A DNA stretch of 64,000 nucleotides from contig ONCE01000005.1 in the NCBI GenBank assembly GCA_900316245.1, forward strand, positions 26,955-90,954, read 5' to 3'. Source of the DNA: an uncultured Bacteroidales bacterium. Lineage in GTDB: Bacteria > Bacteroidota > Bacteroidia > Bacteroidales > UBA932. Below, piece by piece: positions 49,748-58,551 of the stretch; within the stretch, counting starts at the first letter, position 1, and every line of letters begins with the position of its first letter. The notes below the pieces were generated by a model. It saw only the letters and a program-made list of their open reading frames with translations, did no database searches and was not told the origin of the DNA. The position numbers and the translations under genes are program-made.

Positions 49748-50601
49748 TGGGACACGGAAAACTCAAGAAATTTGCCGAGAACGAGACCTTCCGCTGCCTG
49801 CTGCAGCCGGATGCATCGGCCGTGCTGGCCAAGGAGCCCGGCTCCAAGGAGCTCAAGCTCAACGACCACCCCATCAAGGGCCATTGGGGGGAGCAGATGT
49901 TTGGCAACCATAACCCCATCGTTCTGGAACTGGGCTGCGGAAAAGGGGACTATACCATAGCCCTGGCCCTCCGGAACCCGGATATCAACTACATTGGCGT
50001 GGACATCAAGGGCGCCCGCCTGTGGAAAGGCGCCAAGTTTGCCACGGAGAACGCCCTGCCCAATGTGGCGTTCCTCAGAACGCGGATTGAGTTCATCGAC
50101 GCGTTCTTCGGCCCGGAAGAAGTTTCCGAGATTTGGCTCACCTTCTCCGACCCCCAGCTCCGCGGTTCCGAGAATGCCCGCCTGTCTTCTCCGCTCTTCC
50201 TGGAGCGTTACCGCAAGTTCCTCAAACCTGGCGGAATCATTCATCTGAAAACCGATTCCCGCTACCTCTACGAGTACACCCAGGCCGTGTGCCAGGTAAA
50301 CCACCTGCCTGTCCATTTCCAGAGCACGGATGTGTACAAAGAGATGGCCGGTCAAGCCGGCCATGACGGGGCGTCATGCCCGACTCCGATCGAGCATCTG
50401 GACTTGGAAGTCGTAACCCGGGTGCAGACTTTTTACGAGAAGATGTTCCTGGAGATGGGCCTGCCCATTACCTATATGGCCTTTGAAATCGGGCACGACG
50501 GCCCGTACGCGTTCCCCGGGGAGGCGTTCGACCACGAAAAGTGGCTCGAGGCCGAAGGTCCCCGCCGCTCCTTCTCCCACCAACCCTCCAAGAGGGATTA
50601 G
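49747..50601 (+). CDS. trmB: tRNA (guanine-N7)-methyltransferase with palindromic insertion
   Basis: A 284-residue enzyme that forms m7G46 in tRNA. AdoMet binding is in VLELGCGKGDYTIALALRNP, with the family motif IWLTFSDPQLRG and the C-terminal HLKTDSRYLYEYTQAV. Residues about 199-218 (EMAGQAGHDGASCPTPIEHL) derive from a paired palindromic element at 50341-50399; family members normally have a short loop here before the TFYE segment that resumes as VQTFYEKMFLEMGLPI. The start at 49747 is coupled to the gldH stop. The protein is also extended by about 40 residues at the C-terminus. Confidence 0.92.
   Translation: MGHGKLKKFAENETFRCLLQPDASAVLAKEPGSKELKLNDHPIKGHWGEQMFGNHNPIVLELGCGKGDYTIALALRNPDINYIGVDIKGARLWKGAKFATENALPNVAFLRTRIEFIDAFFGPEEVSEIWLTFSDPQLRGSENARLSSPLFLERYRKFLKPGGIIHLKTDSRYLYEYTQAVCQVNHLPVHFQSTDVYKEMAGQAGHDGASCPTPIEHLDLEVVTRVQTFYEKMFLEMGLPITYMAFEIGHDGPYAFPGEAFDHEKWLEAEGPRRSFSHQPSKRD
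50341..50399 (+). repeat. In-frame paired palindromic element in trmB
   Basis: Left unit GAGATGGCCGG-TCAAG-CCGGCCATGAC (50341-50367), spacer GGGGC, right unit GTCATGCCCGA-CTCCGA-TCGAGCATCT (50373-50399). The left unit is read in the same frame as in the other genes (GQAGHD). The right unit, because of the 5-base spacer, is read in another frame (PTPIEHL) but still has no stop. Confidence 0.85.
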
Positions 50602-50627
50602 ATCTTTTATTTCCCCCCATTTTTTTC

Positions 50628-50635
50628 TAACTTTG
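50628..50635 (+). promoter_or_regulatory. -7 box for the MerR-type gene
   Basis: TAACTTTG, 7 bases before the ATG at 50643, preceded by an unusually T- and C-rich stretch. Confidence 0.45.
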
Positions 50636-50642
50636 TAGGGTT

Positions 50643-50960
50643 ATGGCTAAATTGATTTACACAATGGGCGAAGTAGCGGAAATGCTGGGGGAAAATGCCT
50701 CGGCTGTACGCTATTGGAGCAACTATTTTGAGAAGTTCATCAAGCCCCAGCGCAATGCCAAAGGCAACCGTCTGTACCACCCGGAAGATATCGAGACCCT
50801 CAAGCAGGTCCAGTATCTTCTGAAGAACCAGGGCCTTACCCTGGAAGGTACCAAGCAGCGCCTCACGGAAGACCGCCGCACGGTGGAAAAGCGCGTGAAG
50901 GCCATCGGCATCCTGCAGGGCATCCGCGAAGAACTGGTTCAAGTACGCAAAGCTTTATGA
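50643..50960 (+). CDS. MerR family transcriptional regulator
   Basis: A 105-residue DNA-binding protein. The winged helix-turn-helix is YTMGEVAEMLGENASAVRYW followed by KPQRNAKGNRLYHPEDIETL, then the dimerisation helix (about residues 70-105). There is no C-terminal ligand domain, so any inducer is unknown. It overlaps the Nif3-like gene by four bases (ATGA), a linkage seen in other Bacteroidales. Regulatory targets cannot be stated. Confidence 0.92.
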   Translation: MAKLIYTMGEVAEMLGENASAVRYWSNYFEKFIKPQRNAKGNRLYHPEDIETLKQVQYLLKNQGLTLEGTKQRLTEDRRTVEKRVKAIGILQGIREELVQVRKAL

Positions 50961-51745
50961 AAGTAGGGGACATTACCGCGGCGCTGGAGGTGTTTGCCCC
51001 GCTCCGCATCCAGGAAAGCTGGGACAACAGCGGCCTCATCATAGGCTCGCCGGAAGACGAGGTCCACGGAGTTATGGTGGGCTTCGACTGCACCCCTGAG
51101 CTGGTGAAGGAGGCGGTGGAAAAGGGCTGCGATATGGTGGTCACCCATCATCCGCTCATCTTCAAGGGCATCAAGCGCATAGACAGCAAGGATCCTGTGG
51201 GCGCCGCCATTATGCAGGCGGTGCGCTCCGGCGTGGCCGTTTATGCCGCCCACACCACGGCCGACAAAGTAATTGCCGGCGTGAGCGGAGCCATGGCCCG
51301 CCGTCTGTCCCTGAAGAACATTGGCATTATGGTTCCGGAAGAAGACGGAACCGTGGGCCTCGGTTGCATAGGCGAGTTCGAAAATCCTATGACCGGCGTG
51401 GAAGCCCTGGCGTATGTGAAAGAGCGTTTTCACCTGGGCGTCATCCGCAGTTCCAAGCCCCTGGAAACCCCCATTACCAAGGTGGCCCTGCTGGGCGGAA
51501 GCGGCGGTTCGGAAATCCAGCTGGCCATGGCCAAAGGCGCCCAGCTGTACATCACGGCAGATATCTCCTACCACAATTTCTTCACTCCGGAAGGCTTTAT
51601 GGTAATGGATATTGGCCATTTTGAAAGCGAAGTGGAGATTGTAGACATTTTCTTGGCAGAGTTACGGAAAAAATTTCCTACCTTTGCAAGCTACAAAAGT
51701 GCCAATATGGGCAGGAGCAACCCTGTCCACTACTTTGGTTTGTAA
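50957..51745 (+). CDS. Nif3-like dinuclear metal centre protein
   Basis: A 262-residue member of the NIF3/YbgI (GTP cyclohydrolase I type 2-like) family that forms a hexameric toroid with a dinuclear metal site. Metal-binding motifs: DMVVTHHPLIFKGIKRI (His pair), AAHTTADKV in place of the AHTNLD motif, and DIGHFESEV near the C-terminus. The cellular reaction is not established. The next gene begins after 27 bases. Confidence 0.93.
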   Translation: MKVGDITAALEVFAPLRIQESWDNSGLIIGSPEDEVHGVMVGFDCTPELVKEAVEKGCDMVVTHHPLIFKGIKRIDSKDPVGAAIMQAVRSGVAVYAAHTTADKVIAGVSGAMARRLSLKNIGIMVPEEDGTVGLGCIGEFENPMTGVEALAYVKERFHLGVIRSSKPLETPITKVALLGGSGGSEIQLAMAKGAQLYITADISYHNFFTPEGFMVMDIGHFESEVEIVDIFLAELRKKFPTFASYKSANMGRSNPVHYFGL

Positions 51746-51772
51746 ACAAGTAACAATCGATTGATAAATTTT

Positions 51773-52597
51773 ATGGCAAGTACCAAGAAACCCACCGCCG
51801 CCAAGAAAGTGGAGGCCCCCATCGACAACAGGGAAACTTTTGTGTCGCTGCAGAAAAGTTTCGCCGATTCCGATATGCCCGTGGAGGAAAAGCTCAAGAC
51901 CCTCTACCAGCTCCAGGCTGCGGATTCCGAGATTGACAAGATTATCCAGCTGAGAGGCGAACTGCCGGCAGAGGTAGCGGCCCTGGAAGAAGAAATTTCC
52001 ACCCTCAAGGAGCGCAGCGCCGCTCTCTCCGCCCTGGTGGACCAGCTCAACCGGAACATTGCAGATGCCAAGCTCTCCATCTCCGAGCACGAAAGCATCA
52101 TTGAAAAATACCAGCGCCAGCTGGAGACCATCACCAACTCCCGCGAGTACGACTCCCTGAACAAGGAGATCGAGAACCAGGAACTCCTCCGCCAGATTGA
52201 GGAGAAGACCATCGGTGACACCCGCTTCGAGATTGGCAACAAGAAGGCCGAACAGGATGAGATCAAGGACCGCCTGGCCATCCGTATGGAAGACCTCAAG
52301 GCCAAGAAGGAAGAGTTGGAGAACATCGTGGAAGAGACCGCCAAGGAAGAGGCCGTGCTCCGCGCCCGCCGCGAGGAATGCGCCGCCAAGATTGACGCCC
52401 GCACGATGAGCGCCTACGAGCGCATCCGCGAAAGTGTGCACAACCACCTGGCCGTGGTAGGCATCTACAACGGAGACTCCTGCGGAGGTTGCTTCAACAC
52501 CATCACTCCCCAGCGTCGCGTAGAGATTGCCTCCAACCGCAAGCTCATCATCTGCGAGCACTGCGGCCGCATCATCATCAACCCGGACTTCGAATAA
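51773..52597 (+). CDS. Coiled-coil protein with C-terminal C4 zinc ribbon (CT398-like)
   Basis: A 274-residue protein. Residues about 45-215 form a long antiparallel coiled coil (SALVDQLNRNIADAKLSISE; EEETA-type heptads), and residues about 225-270 a zinc ribbon with Cys pairs in DSCGGCFNTI and IICEHCGRI. CT398-type proteins of this shape are widespread and have been linked to secretion or RNA/DNA transactions, without a settled role. The start at 51773 is an ATG; a TTG twelve bases earlier is in frame but less likely. dnaB follows after 7 bases. Confidence 0.85.
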   Translation: MASTKKPTAAKKVEAPIDNRETFVSLQKSFADSDMPVEEKLKTLYQLQAADSEIDKIIQLRGELPAEVAALEEEISTLKERSAALSALVDQLNRNIADAKLSISEHESIIEKYQRQLETITNSREYDSLNKEIENQELLRQIEEKTIGDTRFEIGNKKAEQDEIKDRLAIRMEDLKAKKEELENIVEETAKEEAVLRARREECAAKIDARTMSAYERIRESVHNHLAVVGIYNGDSCGGCFNTITPQRRVEIASNRKLIICEHCGRIIINPDFE

Positions 52598-52604
52598 TAG
52601 CCCA

Positions 52605-54086
52605 ATGGCCGATACGCCCAGAAAAAAATCCCGCGCAGCCGAGCCCCTCAACCTGGAGAACCTGATGGGGAACAAACCCCCGCAGGCCCTGGATATGGAG
52701 GAGGCCGTGCTGGGCGCCATGCTGGTAGAGCCCGCCACCATAGACGAGTCTATGGAGGAGCTCTCGGCGTCGTGCTTCTACGACCCTCAGCACCGGATGA
52801 TTTTCGAGGCTATGTCGGAACTGGTGAATGAGCACGCCGCCATTGACCTGGTAACGGTAAGCGAGAAACTCCGTTCCAAGGGCAATCTGGAGGCCATAGG
52901 TGGTCCTGTGGTGCTGGCCGGCCTGTCGCAGAACATTGCCGCCGCCGCCCACATTGAGTATTACATCAAGATCCTCAAGCAGAAGACCATCCAGAGAGAC
53001 CTCATCACCGCCTCTTACGAGATTCTGAAACAGTCCTTCGACGAGTCCACCAACGTGGACGACCTCATTGACAACGCCCAGACCAAGGTGTTTGCGGCCA
53101 TTCAGAACAACGTCAAGAGGGATGTCCAGGATATCGGCTCCATCATCAACGAGGTGCTGGAGAACCTGGAAGAGCTCCAGAACACCACCGGCCTCTCGGG
53201 CGTTCCTTCCGGCTATCCGTCCATAGACCGCATCACCCAGGGCTGGCAGAAGAGCGACCTCATTATCCTGGCCGCCCGCCCGTCCGTGGGTAAAACGGCT
53301 TTTGCCCTCAACATCGCCCGCAACGCGGCCGTTGAGGCCAATATGCCCGTAGCCGTGTTCTCCCTGGAAATGAGCGCAGACCAGTTGGGCAAGCGACTCA
53401 TCACCACCGAGAGCGGCCTCTCCGGAGAAAAGATCAAGGGCGGTGTCAAGCTGGAATCCTTCGAGTGGGTCCAGCTGGAAGACACCCTCCGCCGCCTGGC
53501 CAAGGCCCCCCTGTACATAGACGACACCCCGGGCATTCCCATTATGGAATTCCGCACCAAGGCCAAGCGCCTGGTCAAGCAGAAGGGCGTGCGCCTGATT
53601 GTGGTGGACTACCTCCAGCTTATGCAAGGTCCCGTGGAACTCAGAGGCCTGCGCGAACAGGAAGTGGCCGCCATCTCCCGTACCCTCAAGGCCACCGCCA
53701 AAGAGCTCAACATTCCCATCATAGCCCTGTCCCAGCTGTCCCGTAACGCCGTGCAGCGAACCGGCGGAACCGGCAAGCCCCAGCTGAGCGACCTCCGTGA
53801 ATCCGGCTCCATCGAGCAGGATGCGGATATGGTCATCTTCATCCACCGTCCGGACTTTGTGGGAATGAGCGACAATCCGGAAGACAAGGAGAAGGCTTAC
53901 ATCTGCATAGCCAAGCACCGTAACGGTGAGGTCTGTGATATCGAGATGAAGTACAAGGCCAATCAGGTCAAGTTTGTGGAACCGGACCAGAGCCTGGACG
54001 TGTACGCACAGCAAGGCCCAGTGGCCAGCGCCGCCAACGAGCCCGCCGCCGGCAATTACAATTTCGAAGACCAGCAGGATTTCTAG
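52605..54086 (+). CDS. dnaB: Replicative DNA helicase
   Basis: A 493-residue hexameric 5'-3' helicase at the replication fork. The N-terminal helical domain (about residues 25-130, PQALDMEEAVLGAMLVEPAT) binds primase; the RecA-like ATPase domain contains Walker A in ARPSVGKTAFALNIARN and Walker B in LIVVDYLQLM, followed by the EQVAAISR-type segment EQEVAAISRTLKATAKELN and the finger SGSIEQDADMVIFIHR. No intein is present. The start at 52605 fits the family; the earlier frame overlaps the zinc-ribbon gene. Confidence 0.97.
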   Translation: MADTPRKKSRAAEPLNLENLMGNKPPQALDMEEAVLGAMLVEPATIDESMEELSASCFYDPQHRMIFEAMSELVNEHAAIDLVTVSEKLRSKGNLEAIGGPVVLAGLSQNIAAAAHIEYYIKILKQKTIQRDLITASYEILKQSFDESTNVDDLIDNAQTKVFAAIQNNVKRDVQDIGSIINEVLENLEELQNTTGLSGVPSGYPSIDRITQGWQKSDLIILAARPSVGKTAFALNIARNAAVEANMPVAVFSLEMSADQLGKRLITTESGLSGEKIKGGVKLESFEWVQLEDTLRRLAKAPLYIDDTPGIPIMEFRTKAKRLVKQKGVRLIVVDYLQLMQGPVELRGLREQEVAAISRTLKATAKELNIPIIALSQLSRNAVQRTGGTGKPQLSDLRESGSIEQDADMVIFIHRPDFVGMSDNPEDKEKAYICIAKHRNGEVCDIEMKYKANQVKFVEPDQSLDVYAQQGPVASAANEPAAGNYNFEDQQDF

Positions 54087-54089
54087 CCC

Positions 54090-54899
54090 GTGCGTAGGTG
54101 GATTTTCATACTCTGTATCTGCCTGGCGGCCCCGTTCTCCTTTGCCCAGGAAAGCCAGCCTTTCCAAGACGGAGAAGACGTATCCCTTACCGTAATGTAC
54201 AAGTGGGGCGCCATCAACACGGAAGTGGGAACCGCCCGTCTCAGGGTTTTTAACGATTCTGTCAAAGGAGAGGAGGCCTTTCACCTGGACTGCAAAGCCT
54301 GGACGGCCCCTTTCTTCGACCGTTTCTACAAAATTAGGGAAGACCTCCATAGTTGGGTGCGGGCCTCTGACCTGCGCCCCTTGCGTTTTACCCGCAGCAC
54401 CTACGAGGGCGGCTATACCGCCTCCAACGATTTCAACTACGACTGGGAGGCCGGAATCATTAGGGCCGATGTGACCTTCGGAGACAAGGGCCCCCAGTAC
54501 CTGGAGATTCCCATTGAAAAGGGAGACCTGGATCTGATTTCCCTGTTCTATCATTTCCGCAGCCTTCCCCCGGAAGCCTTCGAGAACGGAGCCGTCACCA
54601 AGGTGCGCTTCGCCATCGACGACAGTGTCTTTGACGTGTACGTCCATTCCAACGGGATGGAAAATATAAAGATTCGAAGAAAGGGCCGAATGAACGCCTG
54701 GCACCTTTCCTGCTCGGTGGTGCAGGGCGCCCTCTTCGAAGGCAACGAACATTTGCACCTGTGGTTTTCGGCCGATGAAAACCGTATCCCCGTAGCCGCC
54801 AAAGTGCCCCTCAAGATGGGCGCTGTACACGCCTGGCTCTCTGCATACGACGGCCTCAAATACCCTTTTACCGCCTGGACCGATGGCCGAAAGCATTAG
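54090..54899 (+). CDS. DUF3108 exported protein
   Basis: A 269-residue exported protein (GTG start; MRRWIFILCICLAAPFSFAQ signal). The rest matches the DUF3108 layout, beta-rich, with YKWGAINTEVGTARLRVFND and the linked ARG/Asp-rich strand LRPLRFTRSTYEGGYTASND. Probably periplasmic or on the inner face of the outer membrane; no function is known, though some relatives are lipopolysaccharide or outer-membrane-related. The end overlaps the rseC-like gene by 17 bases, one of the longer same-strand overlaps here. Confidence 0.8.
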   Translation: MRRWIFILCICLAAPFSFAQESQPFQDGEDVSLTVMYKWGAINTEVGTARLRVFNDSVKGEEAFHLDCKAWTAPFFDRFYKIREDLHSWVRASDLRPLRFTRSTYEGGYTASNDFNYDWEAGIIRADVTFGDKGPQYLEIPIEKGDLDLISLFYHFRSLPPEAFENGAVTKVRFAIDDSVFDVYVHSNGMENIKIRRKGRMNAWHLSCSVVQGALFEGNEHLHLWFSADENRIPVAAKVPLKMGAVHAWLSAYDGLKYPFTAWTDGRKH

Positions 54900-55296
54900 T
54901 CATAAAGGAAAAATTACCCGCATTACGCCGCAGGTGACCACCGTGTCCATCCTGCAGCACGCCGCTTGTGGAGAATGCCACATAGCGGGACTCTGCACTA
55001 TGTCCGAACTGGCCGAAAAAACGGTAGATGTACCCACAGACCCCTATTCCAATTATAAGGTAGGGGACGAGGTAGAGGTCCTCCTCAAAGCCTCTATGGG
55101 CTTCAAGGCGGTGTGGCTCTGCTACGCTATTCCGCTGGTGGTGCTGCTGGGCGTGATCCTGGCCCTGATGGGCCTGGGCGTGGCGGAGGTTCCCGCCGCC
55201 CTGGCGGGCCTGGCTTCCATCGGCCTGTATTATTTAATGCTGTACCTGTTCCGCGATAAACTGAAGAACGAATATATATTTACAATAAAAGGATAA
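54883..55296 (+). CDS. RseC/MucC family protein preceding rnf genes
   Basis: A 137-residue membrane protein. The cysteine-rich N-terminal segment AACGECHIAGLCTMSE (C-x2-C-x5-C) is followed by two transmembrane helices (WLCYAIPLVVLLGVILALM and GLASIGLYYLMLYLF), as in RseC. In Escherichia coli RseC acts with the Rnf-like (Rsx) complex to keep SoxR reduced; here it stands 2 bases before rnfB, supporting a role tied to Rnf. No soxR is in the window. Confidence 0.88.
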   Translation: MAESISHKGKITRITPQVTTVSILQHAACGECHIAGLCTMSELAEKTVDVPTDPYSNYKVGDEVEVLLKASMGFKAVWLCYAIPLVVLLGVILALMGLGVAEVPAALAGLASIGLYYLMLYLFRDKLKNEYIFTIKG

Positions 55297-55298
55297 CT

Positions 55299-56192
55299 AT
55301 GGTAAACATTATCATCTGGACTGTTGCGGTGGTGACCGTCTTAGGCCTTGTGCTTGCCCTGGTGCTCTATTTGGTGGCCCAGAAGTTCAAGGTGGAGGAG
55401 GATCCCCGCATCGATGAGGTGGAGAAGGTGATGCCGGGCGCCAACTGCGGCGGCTGTGGCTTTGCCGGCTGCCGCGCGTTTGCCGAAGCTGCGGTGAAGG
55501 CCCCCAACCTGGACAATAATTTCTGTCCGGTGGGCGGCAACGAAACCATGGCCAAGGTGGCGGCCATCCTGGGTTACGAGGTAACGGCCAAGGCCCCTAT
55601 GGTGGCCGTGGTGCGTTGCAACGGTACCTGCGAGGCCCGTCCCAAGGTAAACGAGTATGACGGCTATCCCTCCTGCTACGTCAAATCGCTCCTGTACACC
55701 GGAGACACGGGCTGCCAGTTTGGCTGCCTGGGCTGCGGAGACTGCGTGAACGCCTGCCAGTTTGGTGCCCTCTCTATGGATCCCGTTACCGGACTGCCGG
55801 TGGTGGACGAGTCCAAGTGCACCGCCTGCGGCTCCTGCGTCAAGGCCTGCCCCAAGCACATCATCGAACTTCGGCCCCAGGGTCCCCGCGGTATGCGTAT
55901 GTTCGTCAGCTGCGTGAACAAGGACAAGGGCCCCGTGGCCAAGAAGGCCTGCGCCAACGCCTGCATCGGCTGCGGCATCTGCGCCAAGACCTGCAAGCAC
56001 GAAGCCATTACCGTAGAAGGCAACGTGGCCTACATTGACCCCGCCAAGTGCAAACTCTGCCGCGAGTGCGAGGCTATGTGCCCCACCGGAGCCATCCACG
56101 GCGTGGGCTTCCCCAAGCCCCTGGACAAGGAGGCCGTGAAAGCCCGCATCAAAGAACGTCAACAGAAAGAAAAGGAGGCCGCAAATGTCTAA
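55299..56192 (+). CDS. rnfB: Rnf complex subunit B (ferredoxin-type)
   Basis: A 297-residue subunit that takes electrons from ferredoxin into the Rnf complex. It has an N-terminal membrane anchor (about residues 1-28), the first cluster motif ANCGGCGFAGCRAF, and then four ferredoxin-type clusters: CLGCGDCVNACQFGAL, CTACGSCVKACPKHII, CIGCGICAKTCKHEAI and CKLCRECEAMCPTGAI. The extra ferredoxin domain gives more clusters than the short RnfB proteins of Proteobacteria, as usual in Bacteroidetes. It overlaps rnfC by eight bases. Confidence 0.96.
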   Translation: MVNIIIWTVAVVTVLGLVLALVLYLVAQKFKVEEDPRIDEVEKVMPGANCGGCGFAGCRAFAEAAVKAPNLDNNFCPVGGNETMAKVAAILGYEVTAKAPMVAVVRCNGTCEARPKVNEYDGYPSCYVKSLLYTGDTGCQFGCLGCGDCVNACQFGALSMDPVTGLPVVDESKCTACGSCVKACPKHIIELRPQGPRGMRMFVSCVNKDKGPVAKKACANACIGCGICAKTCKHEAITVEGNVAYIDPAKCKLCRECEAMCPTGAIHGVGFPKPLDKEAVKARIKERQQKEKEAANV

Positions 56193-57558
56193 AGCAACAT
56201 TCTCCATGGGCGGAGTCCATCCGCACGACAACAAGATTTCCCGGGAGTGCGCCATTGAGCAGTTGCCGCTGGCCCCTACCGTATATATCTCCGTGGCCCA
56301 GCACATTGGCGCACCTTCCGTGCCCTGCGTGGCCGTGGGCGACAAGGTGAAAGTGGGCCAGGTGATTGCCGAACCCGGCGGATTCGTGGGTGCCTTCATC
56401 CACTCCTCCGTGAGCGGTACCGTCAAGTCCATCGCCCCCAGGGCCGACCTCGCCGGCCGCGCCAGCACCCACATCGAGATTGCCGTTGAGGGAGACGAAT
56501 GGGCCGAAGGCATCGACACCACCGACACCCTCATCACCGCCATCCCCGATGACCCCAAGGCCATCGTGGAGAAAATCAAGCAGGGCGGCGTTGTAGGTCT
56601 TGGTGGCGCCACCTTCCCCACGCACGTGAAACTGAGCCCGCCTCCGGGTTCCAAGTGCGAGCGCGTGATCATCAACGGCTGCGAGTGCGAGCCTTACCTC
56701 ACCTCCGACTTCCGCACCCTTCTGGAGAAGGGAGAGCAGGTGGTGGTGGGAGCCGCCCTCCTGCAGAAGGCTATGGGAGACGTACCCTGCACCATTGCCA
56801 TCGAAGAGAACAAGCCCGAGGCCATAGCCCACATCAACGAGGTCATCGCCCGCCTGGGTTATAAGAATATGGAGGTGATGGTTATGAAGATGATGTATCC
56901 GCAGGGCGGTGAAAAGCAGCTCATCGATGCTGTGATGCACCGTCAGGTGGGTTCCGGCGCCCTGCCCATCAGCGTGGGTGCCGTGGTTCAGAACGTAGCC
57001 ACCGCCCTCGCCGTGTACGACGCCGTGCAGAAGAACAAGCCCATCGTGGACAACTCCGTCACCGTTACGGGCCAGTGCTTCCCCCGCCAGGCCAACCTGC
57101 TGGTACGCGTGGGTACACCCCTGAGCTATATCATCGACTATTTGGGAGGCGTTCCGGCCAATGCTGCCAAGATCATCAGCGGCGGTCCTATGATGGGCCG
57201 CGCCGTGGCCAACCTGGATGCCGCCACCGTCAAGGGAACCGGAGCCCTGCTCTTCCTCACCGAGGAGCAGACCCGCCGCGCCCCGGAGACCAACTGCATC
57301 CGCTGCGGCAAGTGCGCCGATGCCTGCCCTATGGGCCTGGAGCCGTTCCTTCTGAACAAACTCTCCAAGAACGCCGACTGGGATGCCTGCGAGGCCAACG
57401 CCGCCCAGGACTGCATCGAGTGCGGCTGCTGCCTGTATTCCTGCCCCGCCCACATTCCGCTGCTGGACAACATCCGCGTAGGTAAGGGCTTTGTGTTAGG
57501 CGCTATCCGCGCACGTGCTGCCGCCGCCAAGGCCGCAGCAGAAGCTGCTAAAAAGTAA
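56185..57558 (+). CDS. rnfC: Rnf complex subunit C
   Basis: A 457-residue peripheral subunit that holds FMN and interacts with NADH. The glycine-rich Rossmann-type region is VGLGGATFPTHVKLSPPPG; later CIRCGKCADACPMGLEP and CIECGCCLYSCPAHIPL bind two [4Fe-4S] clusters. The C-terminal tail is alanine-rich (RARAAAAKAAAEAAKK), shorter than the repeat tail seen in gammaproteobacterial RnfC. It starts inside the 3' end of rnfB and is followed by rnfD after 6 bases. Confidence 0.96.
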   Translation: MSKATFSMGGVHPHDNKISRECAIEQLPLAPTVYISVAQHIGAPSVPCVAVGDKVKVGQVIAEPGGFVGAFIHSSVSGTVKSIAPRADLAGRASTHIEIAVEGDEWAEGIDTTDTLITAIPDDPKAIVEKIKQGGVVGLGGATFPTHVKLSPPPGSKCERVIINGCECEPYLTSDFRTLLEKGEQVVVGAALLQKAMGDVPCTIAIEENKPEAIAHINEVIARLGYKNMEVMVMKMMYPQGGEKQLIDAVMHRQVGSGALPISVGAVVQNVATALAVYDAVQKNKPIVDNSVTVTGQCFPRQANLLVRVGTPLSYIIDYLGGVPANAAKIISGGPMMGRAVANLDAATVKGTGALLFLTEEQTRRAPETNCIRCGKCADACPMGLEPFLLNKLSKNADWDACEANAAQDCIECGCCLYSCPAHIPLLDNIRVGKGFVLGAIRARAAAAKAAAEAAKK

Positions 57559-57564
57559 AGGACT

Positions 57565-58548
57565 ATGAATAAATTGTTAGTATCTCCTTCTCCGCATATC
57601 CACTCCAAGGACTCTACCAAGTCCCTGATGCTGGATGTGGTGATTGCGCTGCTGCCGGCCGTCATCTGCACCTTCATCTTCTACGGATGGAGGGAAATGG
57701 TGGTGATGGGCGTGAGCGTGGCCTCCTGCGTGCTGCTGGAATGGGCCATCACCAAATATATGCTTAAAAAGCCCTCCACCATCGGAGATCTTTCGGCCGT
57801 CATCACCGGTATCCTGCTGGCCCTCAACCTGCCCTACACTACGCCCTGGTGGGTGGTAGTCATCGGCTCCGTGGTGGCCATCGGCGTTGCCAAGATGAGC
57901 TTCGGCGGCCTGGGCCAGAACATCTGGAATCCCGCCTTGGTGGGCCGTGTGTTCCTGCTGGTCTCCTTCCCTACGTATATGACCACCTGGAGCGCCCCGC
58001 AGGGGCTCTTCGGCCTGGATGCCGTTTCCGGTGCAACGCCGCTGGGTGCTGTACAGGAAGGCCTTCTCCAGGGTTCCACCATCCAGGAAATTATGAGCGC
58101 CGGAGACTATTCCTATTCCAAGATGCTCTTTGCCAATCTGGGCGGCAGTTCCGGTGAGTTCTGCGTACTGGCCCTGCTGGCCGGCTTCGTATACCTTTGC
58201 ATCCGCAAGGTCATCAAGCCCTGGATCACCCTCAGCATCTTCGGTACCGTGGCTCTCACTTCCCTCATTTTCTGGGGCATCGATCCTTCCCGTTTCACGG
58301 ATCCTCTCTTCAACCTCCTCAGCGGCGGTCTGGTGCTGGGTGCCTGCTTTATGGCAACCGACTACGTAACCAGCCCTATGAGCGTGAAGGGCGGCATCAT
58401 CTTCGGTGTGGGCATCGGCTTCCTGACTATGATGATCCGTTACTTCGGTTCTTATCCGGAAGGTATGAGCTTCGCCATCCTTATTATGAACTCTGTGGTT
58501 CCGCTGCTCAATATGTGGTTCAAACAGAAAAAATTCGGGAGGAAGTAG
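57565..58548 (+). CDS. rnfD: Rnf complex subunit D
   Basis: A 327-residue integral membrane subunit of the RnfD/NqrB family with about nine helices. The covalent FMN attachment motif SGAT is at LDAVSGATPLGAVQ, with the target Thr at residue 158. Another family block is LSAVITGILLALNLPYTTPW. It contributes to ion pumping coupled to electron flow. Spacing to rnfG is 3 bases. Confidence 0.96.
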   Translation: MNKLLVSPSPHIHSKDSTKSLMLDVVIALLPAVICTFIFYGWREMVVMGVSVASCVLLEWAITKYMLKKPSTIGDLSAVITGILLALNLPYTTPWWVVVIGSVVAIGVAKMSFGGLGQNIWNPALVGRVFLLVSFPTYMTTWSAPQGLFGLDAVSGATPLGAVQEGLLQGSTIQEIMSAGDYSYSKMLFANLGGSSGEFCVLALLAGFVYLCIRKVIKPWITLSIFGTVALTSLIFWGIDPSRFTDPLFNLLSGGLVLGACFMATDYVTSPMSVKGGIIFGVGIGFLTMMIRYFGSYPEGMSFAILIMNSVVPLLNMWFKQKKFGRK

Positions 58549-58551
58549 ATT

